Shown piece after piece: positions 7,544 through 15,287 of a stretch of 64,000 nt of DNA. This stretch comes from Pseudoflavonifractor sp. AF19-9AC. GTDB taxonomy: Bacteria > Bacillota > Clostridia > Oscillospirales > Oscillospiraceae. Below the pieces are notes generated by a model. The model was not told the origin of the DNA and did not search any database. It saw nothing but the letters and a program-made list of their open reading frames with translations. A program made the position numbers and the translations under genes. Positions within the stretch are counted from its first letter, which is position 1. Each line of letters starts with the position of its first letter. The stretch is from contig NZ_QUGI01000004.1 in assembly GCF_003478995.1 (NCBI RefSeq), forward strand, positions 44,497-108,496, written 5' to 3'.

Positions 7544-8831
7544 TTTTCCCTTTCAAAGCGCTGACATCCTCCTGCCTCAGAGCTGTGATCTGAGCCTGTG
7601 GAGCGTGGTGGCCTGTGATCAATATACCTCCCAACCGGAGTACTGGCAGCGGGTGGAGGAGCGGGTGGGGCGCGCTCCCTCATCTCTGCGGCTGATTTTG
7701 CCCGAAAGCTGTCTGGAGGGCCCCGATGTGGAGACGGACATCATGGAGATCAACAACACCATGACCCGTTATCTCCGGGAGGGGCGGTTTGCCGAGTACC
7801 CGGACAGCCTCATTTATGTGGAGCGCACCCTGGACAACGGCCGGGTCCGCCGCGGCCTGATGGGCATGGTGGACCTGGAGCAGTATGACTACGAGCCGGG
7901 AGCCGTTACGCCAGTCCGTGCCACCGAGGGGACGGTGCTCTCCCGCATTCCGCCCCGTGTGGCAGTGCGGAAAAACGCCCCCATTGAGCTGCCCCACGTG
8001 ATGCTGCTGGCCGACGACCCCAAGGAGACGGTCATTGAGCCTTTGGCCGGGCAGACGGGGGAGATGGAGCTGCTGTATGACTTCGACCTCATGGAGCGCG
8101 GCGGCCATATCAAGGGCTGGCGCCTGGGGGAGAAGCAGATAGAGCAGGTCGCCCGGGCCATGGAGGCTCTGGCTGACCCGGAGACCTTCCACCGCCGCTA
8201 TGACCTAACGGAGGACACGCCGGTGCTGCTCTTCGCCGTGGGAGACGGCAACCACTCTCTGGCAACCGCAAAGGAGTGCTATGAGCGGCAGAAGCGGGTT
8301 ACCCCGCCGGAACAGTGGAACAGCCTGCCCGCCCGATACGCCCTGTGCGAGCTGGTGAACCTCCACGACCACTCCCTGGAGTTTGAACCCATCCACCGGG
8401 TGGTGTTCGGGGTGGATCCTCGCTTCCTGGTGGACGAGCTGGCGCGCTATTACCCCAATACCCTGCGGGGAGAGGGACCGGCCACAGACCAGCGCCGCCA
8501 TGTGCTGCGCTATGTACATGCCGGGGAGGAGGGGGTGGTCACGGTCCTGACCCCCAGAGCTCAGCTGGCCGTGGGAACCCTCCAGACCTTCCTGGACGAA
8601 TTCCTGGCGACCCATCCCCAGAGCCGGATTGACTATGTCCACGGGGACGACGTGGCCCGGAGCCTGGCCTGTGAGCGGGAGGATGCCATTGCCTTCCTGC
8701 TGCCCGCCATGGGCAAGGAGGAACTGTTCCCCACCGTCATCCACGACGGTGTGCTGCCCCGGAAAACCTTTTCCATGGGAGAGGCTCATGACAAGCGCTT
8801 TTATCTGGAGGCCCGGCGGATTCGCCGCTGA
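7533..8831 (+). CDS. DUF1015 family protein
   Basis: About 432 residues. The ATG at 7533 is better spaced from the AAGG at 7523-7526 than the ATG at 7527. Recognisable DUF1015 features: the N-terminal VVACDQYTSQPEYWQ segment, LLFAVGDGNHSLATAKECYE in the middle (conserved GDGNHS), and ENREDAIAFLLPAM-like text near the end (here CEREDAIAFLLP). The biochemical function of the family is not established; members often sit near serA or serC, and here the ThrH-type phosphatase lies just upstream, which hints at a link to serine metabolism. The latter point is inference. Confidence 0.85.
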   Translation: MKNNFPFQSADILLPQSCDLSLWSVVACDQYTSQPEYWQRVEERVGRAPSSLRLILPESCLEGPDVETDIMEINNTMTRYLREGRFAEYPDSLIYVERTLDNGRVRRGLMGMVDLEQYDYEPGAVTPVRATEGTVLSRIPPRVAVRKNAPIELPHVMLLADDPKETVIEPLAGQTGEMELLYDFDLMERGGHIKGWRLGEKQIEQVARAMEALADPETFHRRYDLTEDTPVLLFAVGDGNHSLATAKECYERQKRVTPPEQWNSLPARYALCELVNLHDHSLEFEPIHRVVFGVDPRFLVDELARYYPNTLRGEGPATDQRRHVLRYVHAGEEGVVTVLTPRAQLAVGTLQTFLDEFLATHPQSRIDYVHGDDVARSLACEREDAIAFLLPAMGKEELFPTVIHDGVLPRKTFSMGEAHDKRFYLEARRIRR

Positions 8832-8858
8832 GGTTTAGAGAAAGAAGGAGGGACCGGC

Positions 8859-9710
8859 ATGGAAGTGCAGGCGCCCGCAAAACTGAATCTGACCCTGGAT
8901 GTGTTGGGGAAACGGCCGGACGGCTACCATGACCTGCGTATGGTGATGCAGACCATCACCCTGGCGGACCGGGTGGTGCTGGAGCCCACCCAAGGAGGTG
9001 AGGTGCGGGTGCAGTCCGACCTCTCCTTCCTGCCCGGCGGGGAGAAGAACCTGGCCGGGGCGGCTGCCCTGCGGTTTTACGAGGCCCTGGGCAGGGACTG
9101 CGAAGGATTGGACATCGCCCTCACCAAGCGTGTGCCGGTGTGTGCCGGTATGGCGGGGGGGAGCAGTGACGCCGCCGCCGTCCTCCGGGCGCTTAACGAG
9201 CTGGAGGGGACTCCCTTTACCCGGGAGCAGCTGTGCCGCATTGGAGAGCAGGTGGGCTCCGACGTGCCCTACTGCGTGATGGGCGGCACCGCTCTGGCCG
9301 AGGGCCGGGGAGAGGTACTTACTCCGCTGCCTGCCCTGCCTCCGTGCTGGGTGGTGGTGTGCAAGCCCGATTTTCCCATCTCCACACCGGAGCTGTTCGG
9401 CCGTATCGACAGCTGCCGGGTGCGCTGCCGCCCCGACACCGAGGGGGTGCTGGCCGCTCTGGCGGCGGGAGACCTGGGTGGTGTAGCCCGGCGGATGTAT
9501 AACGTCTTTGAGGACGTGCTGTTGCCCAGACAGCAGAGTGCGGTGGGAGAAATCAAACATATCCTCATTGAGTGCGGCGCACTGGGTGCCAACATGAGCG
9601 GCACCGGCCCCACGGCCTTCGGCCTCTTTGACCGGGAGGCGGCGGCCCGGGAGGCCTTTGAACGCCTGCACATCCGCTATGCAGATACCTTTTTGGCCCA
9701 GACGGTTTAA
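8859..9710 (+). CDS. ispE: 4-diphosphocytidyl-2-C-methyl-D-erythritol kinase
   Basis: 283 residues of the GHMP kinase superfamily, the fourth step of the MEP isoprenoid pathway. N-terminal APAKLNLTLDVLGKRPDGYH contains the catalytic lysine and substrate loop; the glycine-rich ATP loop PVCAGMAGGSSDAA is at 93-106; the third GHMP motif is MSGTGPTAFGLF near the C-terminus. RBS AAGGAGG lies upstream. The MEP pathway is also represented by ispH in the fusion at 51295. A strong terminator follows at once. Confidence 0.95.
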   Translation: MEVQAPAKLNLTLDVLGKRPDGYHDLRMVMQTITLADRVVLEPTQGGEVRVQSDLSFLPGGEKNLAGAAALRFYEALGRDCEGLDIALTKRVPVCAGMAGGSSDAAAVLRALNELEGTPFTREQLCRIGEQVGSDVPYCVMGGTALAEGRGEVLTPLPALPPCWVVVCKPDFPISTPELFGRIDSCRVRCRPDTEGVLAALAAGDLGGVARRMYNVFEDVLLPRQQSAVGEIKHILIECGALGANMSGTGPTAFGLFDREAAAREAFERLHIRYADTFLAQTV

Positions 9711-9717
9711 AAAAGCC

Positions 9718-9772
9718 AAAGGCCGTCCATACTGTAAGTGCAATTTACTTAACAGTATGGACGGCCTTTTTT
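9718..9772 (+). terminator. Long intrinsic terminator after ispE
   Basis: AAAGGCCGTCCATACTGT (9718-9735) pairs with ACAGTATGGACGGCCTTT (9752-9769), with a further AAGT/ACTT pair inside, and the stem runs into a T tract. The spoIIR ribosome site begins only about seven bases downstream. Confidence 0.9.
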
Positions 9773-9791
9773 GGCCTTGGAGGTAGAACAT

Positions 9792-10412
9792 ATGGACAGA
9801 AAACTGAAGCGTTGGGAATTGGCTGTGCTGCTGGGAGTGTTGGTAACCCTTTGTACGGGGGCCTGGCTGAACCGGGAACAGACAGAGCTGGCGGGGCAGG
9901 TCATTCGCCTGCATGTCATCGCCAATTCGGACAGCCAGGAGGATCAGACGCTGAAGCTGGAGGTGCGGGACCGGATTCTGGAGCGGGCCCAGGAGCTCTA
10001 TCCGGAGCATGCCACGCTGACAGAGGCACGGGCGGCACTGGAGGAGAGCCTGCCGGAGCTGTCCCAAATCGGAGAGCAGACCGTGGAGGAGGCGGGATAC
10101 GACTACCCGGTCACCGCCCAGATTACCCAATGCTGGTTCCCCACCAAGGAATATGAGGACTTTGCCCTGCCCGCCGGGGACTACACCGCCCTGCGCATTG
10201 TCATCGGCGAAGGGGAGGGGCAGAACTGGTGGTGCGTGGCTTTCCCGCCTCTGTGCCTGGGAGCGGCCAGCCAGAGCGTGGAGGAGGCTACTCAGGCCGG
10301 ATACTTTGATGCCGACCAGACCGCCCTGATCACCGGAGCGTCAGAGGGCTATGTGCTGAAATTTAAGGGGATGGAACTGCTGGGGGAACTGAAGCGGGCT
10401 CTGGCAGGATGA
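9792..10412 (+). CDS. spoIIR: Stage II sporulation protein R
   Basis: 206 residues from the ATG at 9792 (GGAGG nine bases upstream). An N-terminal hydrophobic segment (about 10-25) acts as secretion signal or anchor; family signatures are VIRLHVIANSDSQEDQTLKL and the late WWCVAFPPLC. SpoIIR is made in the forespore under SigF and signals across the intermembrane space to SpoIIGA, which then matures pro-SigE. The gene sits immediately behind the ispE terminator, so it needs its own promoter in or before that hairpin, or read-through. I could not point to a convincing SigF box. Confidence 0.93.
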   Translation: MDRKLKRWELAVLLGVLVTLCTGAWLNREQTELAGQVIRLHVIANSDSQEDQTLKLEVRDRILERAQELYPEHATLTEARAALEESLPELSQIGEQTVEEAGYDYPVTAQITQCWFPTKEYEDFALPAGDYTALRIVIGEGEGQNWWCVAFPPLCLGAASQSVEEATQAGYFDADQTALITGASEGYVLKFKGMELLGELKRALAG

Positions 10413-10423
10413 GATAACTCAAC

Positions 10424-10463
10424 AAGAAAAAGACTGCCGCCGGAAAAGAAGCTCCGGCGGCAG
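10424..10463 (-). terminator. Intrinsic terminator of the lipoprotein gene
   Basis: CTGCCGCCGGA (10434-10444) pairs with TCCGGCGGCAG (10453-10463). On the minus strand the hairpin is followed by TCTTTTTCTT (10433-10424). Confidence 0.8.
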
Positions 10464-10503
10464 CGCTGCGTGGTTGGTCAAACGTGAGTGCGGGGGGAGT
10501 ACA

Positions 10504-11013
10504 TTATGGGCACGGTTCCGAGTCCACAACGAAATTGACCCGATGTTCTTCTTCTGAGAAGGTAATGGTAAACAGATAGCTGTGTCCGTCCTCATAAACG
10601 GCCCGGAAGGATACAGCGCCGTTCCCAAGATAAGTCAAATCGGGCTCTTCCGCCGGCTGAGCACGGATGCCGCATAGGGCGAAGTAGCCGTCTGCGTCGA
10701 AAAAGGCGGTGTTGCAGGTGCCGTCGTCTGGATCCTGAAACAGCACAACACCTACACGGTCAAAAGCTTTGTCAGAGAACAAAGCGCAGTCCAGATATTC
10801 CCAAGTTTCTTCCTGCTTTTGGGAGAAAAGCGTCTCAAGCATTTTCTCCGACCAGACGACTTCTTCCTCGGGATTTGGAAGGGATAAGTCGCCGCTGCTG
10901 GATTGACTGGATTGAGAAGAAGCGGGGAGAGAGGCGGAACTCGGTTCGCTCTGACAGCCGCATACGCTCAAAAAAGAGAGCATAAGAACCGCAAGGGGGA
11001 GAATCCGTTTCAC
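10504..11013 (-). CDS. Putative lipoprotein of unknown function
   Basis: 169 residues with a GTG start at 11013 behind AAGGAGG. The N-terminus is a lipoprotein signal: two positive residues, a hydrophobic stretch and a cysteine pair in LSVCGCQSEP, giving lipidation at Cys18 or Cys20. A Ser-rich linker (about 24-42) follows, then a domain of about 120 residues that ends in EEHRVNFVVDSEPCP. It is a single transcription unit with its own promoter and terminator. No family recognised. Likely exported and anchored at the outer face of the membrane. Confidence 0.75.
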   Translation of the reverse strand: MKRILPLAVLMLSFLSVCGCQSEPSSASLPASSQSSQSSSGDLSLPNPEEEVVWSEKMLETLFSQKQEETWEYLDCALFSDKAFDRVGVVLFQDPDDGTCNTAFFDADGYFALCGIRAQPAEEPDLTYLGNGAVSFRAVYEDGHSYLFTITFSEEEHRVNFVVDSEPCP

Positions 11014-11073
11014 GGCAAGACCTCCTTAAATTTCGACACGCCATTTCCTTCTGGTGTATTCGCTTCTGCCTCC

Positions 11074-11102
11074 ATGATATGACAGGTTTTCTGCATATTC
11101 AA
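11074..11102 (-). promoter_or_regulatory. SigA-type promoter for the lipoprotein gene
   Basis: Minus strand TTGAAT (11102-11097), 17-base spacer, TATCAT (11079-11074). It is divergent from the promoter at 11158. Confidence 0.7.
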
Positions 11103-11157
11103 GTTTTTTGAAAGGAAATCCGGGGACGGGAAGAATGTCTGCCCGTGGGATGGGGCG

Positions 11158-11186
11158 TTGCCATGCAGAGCGGCTTGTGGTATGAT
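11158..11186 (+). promoter_or_regulatory. SigA-type promoter for the DUF1461 gene
   Basis: TTGCCA (11158-11163), 17-base spacer, TATGAT (11181-11186). The leader to the start codon is about 100 bases and contains a GGGAGGCCTCCC palindrome; no known riboswitch was recognised. Confidence 0.7.
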
Positions 11187-11295
11187 AAAAAGATACCAGA
11201 GTGTATGGCGGCGTCTGTACTGCTGATAAAGCGGGGGAGGCCTCCCTGTTTCAGACGGTCGTTGCCTTCAAGCGCGAAATTTGGAGGAATCTAAC

Positions 11296-12024
11296 ATGAA
11301 AGAGAGCCGCCTGTTGTCAGCGGTTACCGCATTGTTCACTGCTTTGGCGGTGCTGTCTGGGGCCATTGCGGTCCCTCTGCTGTGCCGCCCCTTTTACTAC
11401 GCCCATATCGGCCCCCTTGGGCTGGAAAATCTGACCGGCCTGACCCGGGAGGAGATCCGGCAGGCCTTTGACCAGGTGATGGACTACTGCCTGGGTCTGC
11501 GGGAGGACTTTGCCGCGGGAATCCTTCCGTTTTCTGAGTCGGGTGCCAGCCACTTTGCGGATGTGCGAGTGCTGTTTCTGCTGGATCTGTGGGTGCTGGG
11601 ATTGTCCCTCCTGGGCCTGATTGTACTTTTTGTGTTGTGCCGGAAAAAGCGGCTGCGCCCCAGCCTGCTCCTGGGCCATGGCCCTGGCTTCTGGGCAGCC
11701 AGCGGTCTGGGCGCAGTGTTTCTGGCGGTAGGAGCCTTCGCTGCCACCGATTTTAACCGGGCTTTCGTGGTGTTCCACCATCTGTTTTTCCCGGGAAAAG
11801 ATAACTGGCTCTTTAACTGGTGGGAGGACCCGGTGATTCTCATCCTGCCGGAGACCTTTTTCCGCAACTGTGCCATTCTGATTCTGGGAATGCTGCTGCT
11901 GTGGTGCGCTATTTTAATTGTCTCCGACCTGTGGGCTGCCCGGAGACGAAAAAAGGCCCGTCAAAGCGGTTCCTCTGCGCCCACCTGCGGCGGGAACTGT
12001 GAAGGCTGTTCCGGCTGCGGCTGA
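11296..12024 (+). CDS. DUF1461 (TIGR01906-type) integral membrane protein
   Basis: 242 residues from the ATG at 11296 (GGAGG upstream). The hydrophobic segments at roughly 8-28, 98-120, 135-155 and 195-220 with a conserved-looking external loop after the first (LTREEIRQAFDQVMDY) match the TIGR01906/DUF1461 family of Firmicute membrane proteins. Function is unknown. An unusual feature is the cytosolic C-terminus, which ends in a cysteine- and glycine-rich tail (TCGGNCEGCSGCG) with four cysteines, a possible metal site. Confidence 0.8.
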   Translation: MKESRLLSAVTALFTALAVLSGAIAVPLLCRPFYYAHIGPLGLENLTGLTREEIRQAFDQVMDYCLGLREDFAAGILPFSESGASHFADVRVLFLLDLWVLGLSLLGLIVLFVLCRKKRLRPSLLLGHGPGFWAASGLGAVFLAVGAFAATDFNRAFVVFHHLFFPGKDNWLFNWWEDPVILILPETFFRNCAILILGMLLLWCAILIVSDLWAARRRKKARQSGSSAPTCGGNCEGCSGCG

Positions 12025-12046
12025 GCTGGAAGAAGAACGGACATAA

Positions 12047-12084
12047 AAACTGCCCCGTCGATTTACAAATCGACGGGGCAGTTT
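12047..12084. terminator. Bidirectional terminator between DUF1461 and gtrA
   Basis: AAACTGCCCCGTCGATTT (12047-12064) pairs with AAATCGACGGGGCAGTTT (12067-12084), an 18-base perfect stem with A and T tracts on both sides, between two convergent genes. Confidence 0.9.
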
Positions 12085-12094
12085 GTTTCTAAAA

Positions 12095-12535
12095 TTACCG
12101 GGTCTTGAAGGCAAAGAAGCGCTGGCCGAAGTAGTTGAGCAGGACGAACAATCCAGAGCCGAAGAGCATGGTCAGGTTGCCCTGGAGCTGCTCGCTCAGT
12201 CCCATGCCGCCCAGAGCCCAGCTCACTGCGGGCTTGGCCAGGCCATAGGCCAACAGGTAGCACACGGAGATGTTGACCACAAAGCGGAGGACCACACCGG
12301 CGCCCTTTTCCTGATTGCGGAAGGTGAAATGCTTGTTGAGGAAGAAGCTGACGATGCTGCCCACCACATAGTTGGCGGCGGAGGAGATCCAGTAGCCGGT
12401 ATCGCCCCACCGATGCAGCCCCGCCAGGTTGTAAAGGCCAAACATGACGCCGTAACCCACCAGGGTGTTGATGACGCCCACCACAATGAAGCGGAAGAAG
12501 ATGGGATCAAATATCTTTTTCAGCTTGTCCATCAT
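12095..12535 (-). CDS. GtrA-family membrane protein (flippase-like)
   Basis: 146 residues with four hydrophobic segments; the motifs RFIVVGVINTLVGYG near the start and FLNKHFTFRN in the middle are typical of GtrA. GtrA proteins are thought to flip undecaprenyl-phosphate-glucose, or a similar lipid-linked sugar, to the outer face of the membrane. The gene overlaps the end of the GtrB-like gene by 29 bases and is the last of three leftward genes. Start at 12535 or the adjacent ATG at 12532. Confidence 0.9.
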   Translation of the reverse strand: MMDKLKKIFDPIFFRFIVVGVINTLVGYGVMFGLYNLAGLHRWGDTGYWISSAANYVVGSIVSFFLNKHFTFRNQEKGAGVVLRFVVNISVCYLLAYGLAKPAVSWALGGMGLSEQLQGNLTMLFGSGLFVLLNYFGQRFFAFKTR

Positions 12536-13478
12536 TCTTGGGTCCCTCGCAGCGCTCGGCCACGATGTACCGGGGCCGGTCCTTTACTTCCTCATAGATT
12601 TTGGCGATGTAGTAGCCGATGATCCCCAGACAAATCATCAGAATGCTGCCGATGAGCAGCTGGAGCAGGATGACCGTGGTAAAGCCCTCCAGAGCCTGAC
12701 CGGAGATCTTCTGCCACAGGGACCAGATTCCCAGCACCACCGAGCAGACAAACACCACCACGCCCAGAAGGGTGACCAGCTGCAGGGGGGCAGCGGAGAA
12801 AGAGGCAATGTTGGTGAGGGCATAGCGCACCAGGCTGCGGATGGACCACTTGGACTCACCCTCCAGCCGGGGCTGTACCTCAAACTCCACCTGGGTGGTG
12901 GAGAACCCAATCCAGGAGGAGAGTGCCCGGAAGAAGGCGTTTTTCTCCCGCATGGCCAGCAGGGTATCCACCGCCCGGCGGTCCAGCAGCTTAAAGTCGG
13001 AGGCACGGGACATGTCAATGCCGGTGGCCTTGCTGATCATGGAGTAGAAACCTTTTGCAGCAAATGTGTGCAAGGGATTTTCCTTGCCACGGCTGGTTTT
13101 CACACCCTCAATGACCTGATAGCCCTGCTGCCACAGGCGGTACATATCTACCACCTTTTCCGGCGGGTGCTGCAGGTCGCAGTCCATGACCACCACGCAG
13201 TCGCCGGCGGCCTGGGCCAGGCCCGCAAAGATGGCAGCTTCCTTGCCGAAATTTCGGGAAAAGCGAACCCCGCGCACCTGGGGGTGAAGATGGGATTGTT
13301 CCTCCACAGCCCGCCAGGTGCCATCCTTGGAACCGTCATCCACAAAGATAATTTCATGGGGGATGGCGGCCTGGGTCAAAAGTCCGGTGATGGTGTCTGC
13401 GGCCCGGGGAATGGAGCCCTCCTCATTGAAGGAGGGAAGTACCACGGACAGCAGACCCTGTTTTAACTCGTCTGCCAT
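12507..13478 (-). CDS. GtrB-like family 2 glycosyltransferase (undecaprenyl-phosphate sugar synthase)
   Basis: 323 residues. A GT2 catalytic domain of about 230 residues comes first: VVLPSFNEEGSIPRAADT, FVDDGSKDGTW and VVMDCDLQHPPE hold the acidic residues for nucleotide-sugar and metal binding. Two C-terminal membrane segments (about 232-258 and 268-295) follow, as in GtrB and DPM1-type enzymes. It probably moves glucose from UDP-glucose to undecaprenyl phosphate on the cytosolic face. It starts three bases after the stop of the GtrII-like gene. Confidence 0.92.
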   Translation of the reverse strand: MADELKQGLLSVVLPSFNEEGSIPRAADTITGLLTQAAIPHEIIFVDDGSKDGTWRAVEEQSHLHPQVRGVRFSRNFGKEAAIFAGLAQAAGDCVVVMDCDLQHPPEKVVDMYRLWQQGYQVIEGVKTSRGKENPLHTFAAKGFYSMISKATGIDMSRASDFKLLDRRAVDTLLAMREKNAFFRALSSWIGFSTTQVEFEVQPRLEGESKWSIRSLVRYALTNIASFSAAPLQLVTLLGVVVFVCSVVLGIWSLWQKISGQALEGFTTVILLQLLIGSILMICLGIIGYYIAKIYEEVKDRPRYIVAERCEGPKNDGQAEKDI

Positions 13479-13481
13479 AGC

Positions 13482-15083
13482 TTATCTCCTGTTTTCGTAC
13501 GCGATTTCAAAGTCCGATTTGGGGGTGTAGGTCTCCTGAACCTTGACCACCAGCTGACCGTCCAGGACCTGAATGGAGCCCTCCTGGGGATAGAGGGGCA
13601 TTTGGGCAAATTCCGGGGAGGCGGCGGCTTCCGTAAGGACGGATTCCTCCGGCTCCTCCACAGGGATGTTCAGCCAATCGCTGAGGTAGTAATAGATGTG
13701 TTTGTTCAAGGGGGCCACCGTGTCGGTGGAGAGGCTATAATGGGCCACCTGACGGTAGCTGGGGATGTCCGCCCGGAGCGCATCGGTGGAGATGGCACCT
13801 ACAATAACAATCTCCATCCCCGGCTCATAGCCAGGGCAGCTCTCAATGCGGGTCATCAGCCGGGTGGCGTAGCTCTCGGTGGCGCGGTGGGCCTGAGCCG
13901 AGGCGGTGTAGAGCAGATTGTTGGTGTTCAGGCAGAACAGCAGCACCCCGGCGCACCAGAGCGCGGTGCAGGAGAGGGCGGCTTTTTGAAGCCGCGCCGG
14001 TTCGGGGATGGCGTCTGCCTGGTCCGCCAGCAGAAATACCGCCAGATAGACGCACACAAAGGCGTACTTCATCAGCGGGGTGGGGATGGAGTAGGGGGAG
14101 AGGACCTGCATAAAGTTCATGCCCAGGGGGAGCAGGGCCAGCATGGCCAGGGCACCAGCCACACGCCAAAGATCCTTATGAAGCCCGCGCTTTCGGAAGC
14201 AGCTGACCAAAAAGACAAGGCCAAGAAGTCCAGCCACCAGATCCAGCACAGCCATGAAGGGGGAACAGAAGGCATCCCCGGAGCCGGGAACGAAGAAGAA
14301 GGCTACCACCTGCTTGTAGGAGCGGAAGATGAGGCTGGGCAGGCTGCCGAAGGGGTAGCCCGAGCTGGCCGCATCCATGCCCAGGTAGGACAGAAGCTCC
14401 AGGTCCTTCACCTTCAAAAAGACCATCAGAATGCTGTAATAGAGGGCCGCGCCCACCGCCAGATAGGCCACCAGGGAGAGTCCCAGACGGAAAGTACCCC
14501 GGAAGTCGGCGTCCGGGTTCAGGGTCTCCCGGAAGAGAACCAGCAGGGACAGGGAGATGGCCAGGGTCACATAGGCCTGATAAGTGCCCATAGAGAGGGC
14601 CAGCAGCACCACGCCGGCCACCCAGCCCAGCTTGCCCCGCCGGGCCAGCCACACAGATAGCACTGCCAGCAAAATGGCCAGACAGTAGGCGCTGGCGGTG
14701 AACATGTAGAGGAAGGTGTAGCCCATGCAGGGGAAGGCAGCTATCACCGCTCCGGTCAGACCGGCCAGAACCTTGCTGCGGATGGCCAGCAGGTCCACTG
14801 CAAATGCGGCGGCCAGAGCAAGAAAGAGCAGGGACAACAGGCCAATGACCGCCGGCATCTGAGTAAAGTCATTCAGCGCCGAGGCGTAGTGAAGAAACCA
14901 CCGGCCGGAGACGGTCATCTGCTGGGTGTCGAAGACCCGGCTGAGGCCGTCGGAGTTGGGGATGATGTTGGTAAAGGCGTAGAGGTGGACCAGATAACCG
15001 GTCACCAGACAGCTGAAGAAGGCAGATTTGTGGGCTGGAGCCAGTCGCCGCCACAAAGTCTGACCTTGCGAATCCATAAACAT
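13482..15083 (-). CDS. GtrII-type polytopic glucosyltransferase
   Basis: 533 residues from the ATG at 15083, which has GGGAGGAA upstream; an ATG 23 codons earlier would overlap the promoter. About ten to twelve hydrophobic segments, preceded by a short N-terminal part with NIIPNSDGLSRVFDTQQM, a GtrII-like signature with an acidic residue facing outwards, and followed by an external C-terminal domain of about 130 residues. GtrII proteins take sugar from the undecaprenyl carrier and add it to a surface polymer. With GtrB and GtrA downstream this forms a complete decoration cassette. The acceptor here, perhaps a teichoic acid or capsule, is unknown. Confidence 0.85.
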   Translation of the reverse strand: MFMDSQGQTLWRRLAPAHKSAFFSCLVTGYLVHLYAFTNIIPNSDGLSRVFDTQQMTVSGRWFLHYASALNDFTQMPAVIGLLSLLFLALAAAFAVDLLAIRSKVLAGLTGAVIAAFPCMGYTFLYMFTASAYCLAILLAVLSVWLARRGKLGWVAGVVLLALSMGTYQAYVTLAISLSLLVLFRETLNPDADFRGTFRLGLSLVAYLAVGAALYYSILMVFLKVKDLELLSYLGMDAASSGYPFGSLPSLIFRSYKQVVAFFFVPGSGDAFCSPFMAVLDLVAGLLGLVFLVSCFRKRGLHKDLWRVAGALAMLALLPLGMNFMQVLSPYSIPTPLMKYAFVCVYLAVFLLADQADAIPEPARLQKAALSCTALWCAGVLLFCLNTNNLLYTASAQAHRATESYATRLMTRIESCPGYEPGMEIVIVGAISTDALRADIPSYRQVAHYSLSTDTVAPLNKHIYYYLSDWLNIPVEEPEESVLTEAAASPEFAQMPLYPQEGSIQVLDGQLVVKVQETYTPKSDFEIAYENRR

Positions 15084-15123
15084 AGCATTCCTCCCGAAAA
15101 ATGGGCATAAAAATCCAGCACAT

Positions 15124-15152
15124 ATTATAGGCCTTTTTTCTCGGTAATGCAA
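15124..15152 (-). promoter_or_regulatory. SigA-type promoter for the gtr cassette
   Basis: Minus strand TTGCAT (15152-15147), 17-base spacer, perfect TATAAT (15129-15124). Confidence 0.8.
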
Positions 15153-15250
15153 GGCGAAACCGCCCTTTTTGGCAGGAGAGCACAGAACTTTCCATCATTT
15201 ACGCGCTGTGGAGCCAAAGAAACCGAGCTGCCCCCTTTATTTTAAAGAGA

Positions 15251-15277
15251 AAGGGAAACGCCGTGGGCGTTTCCCTT
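15251..15277 (-). terminator. Intrinsic terminator of galM
   Basis: AAGGGAAACGCC (15251-15262) pairs with GGCGTTTCCCTT (15266-15277) across a three-base loop; on the minus strand TTCTCTTTAAAAT follows. Confidence 0.8.
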
Positions 15278-15287
15278 AATGGATCGA

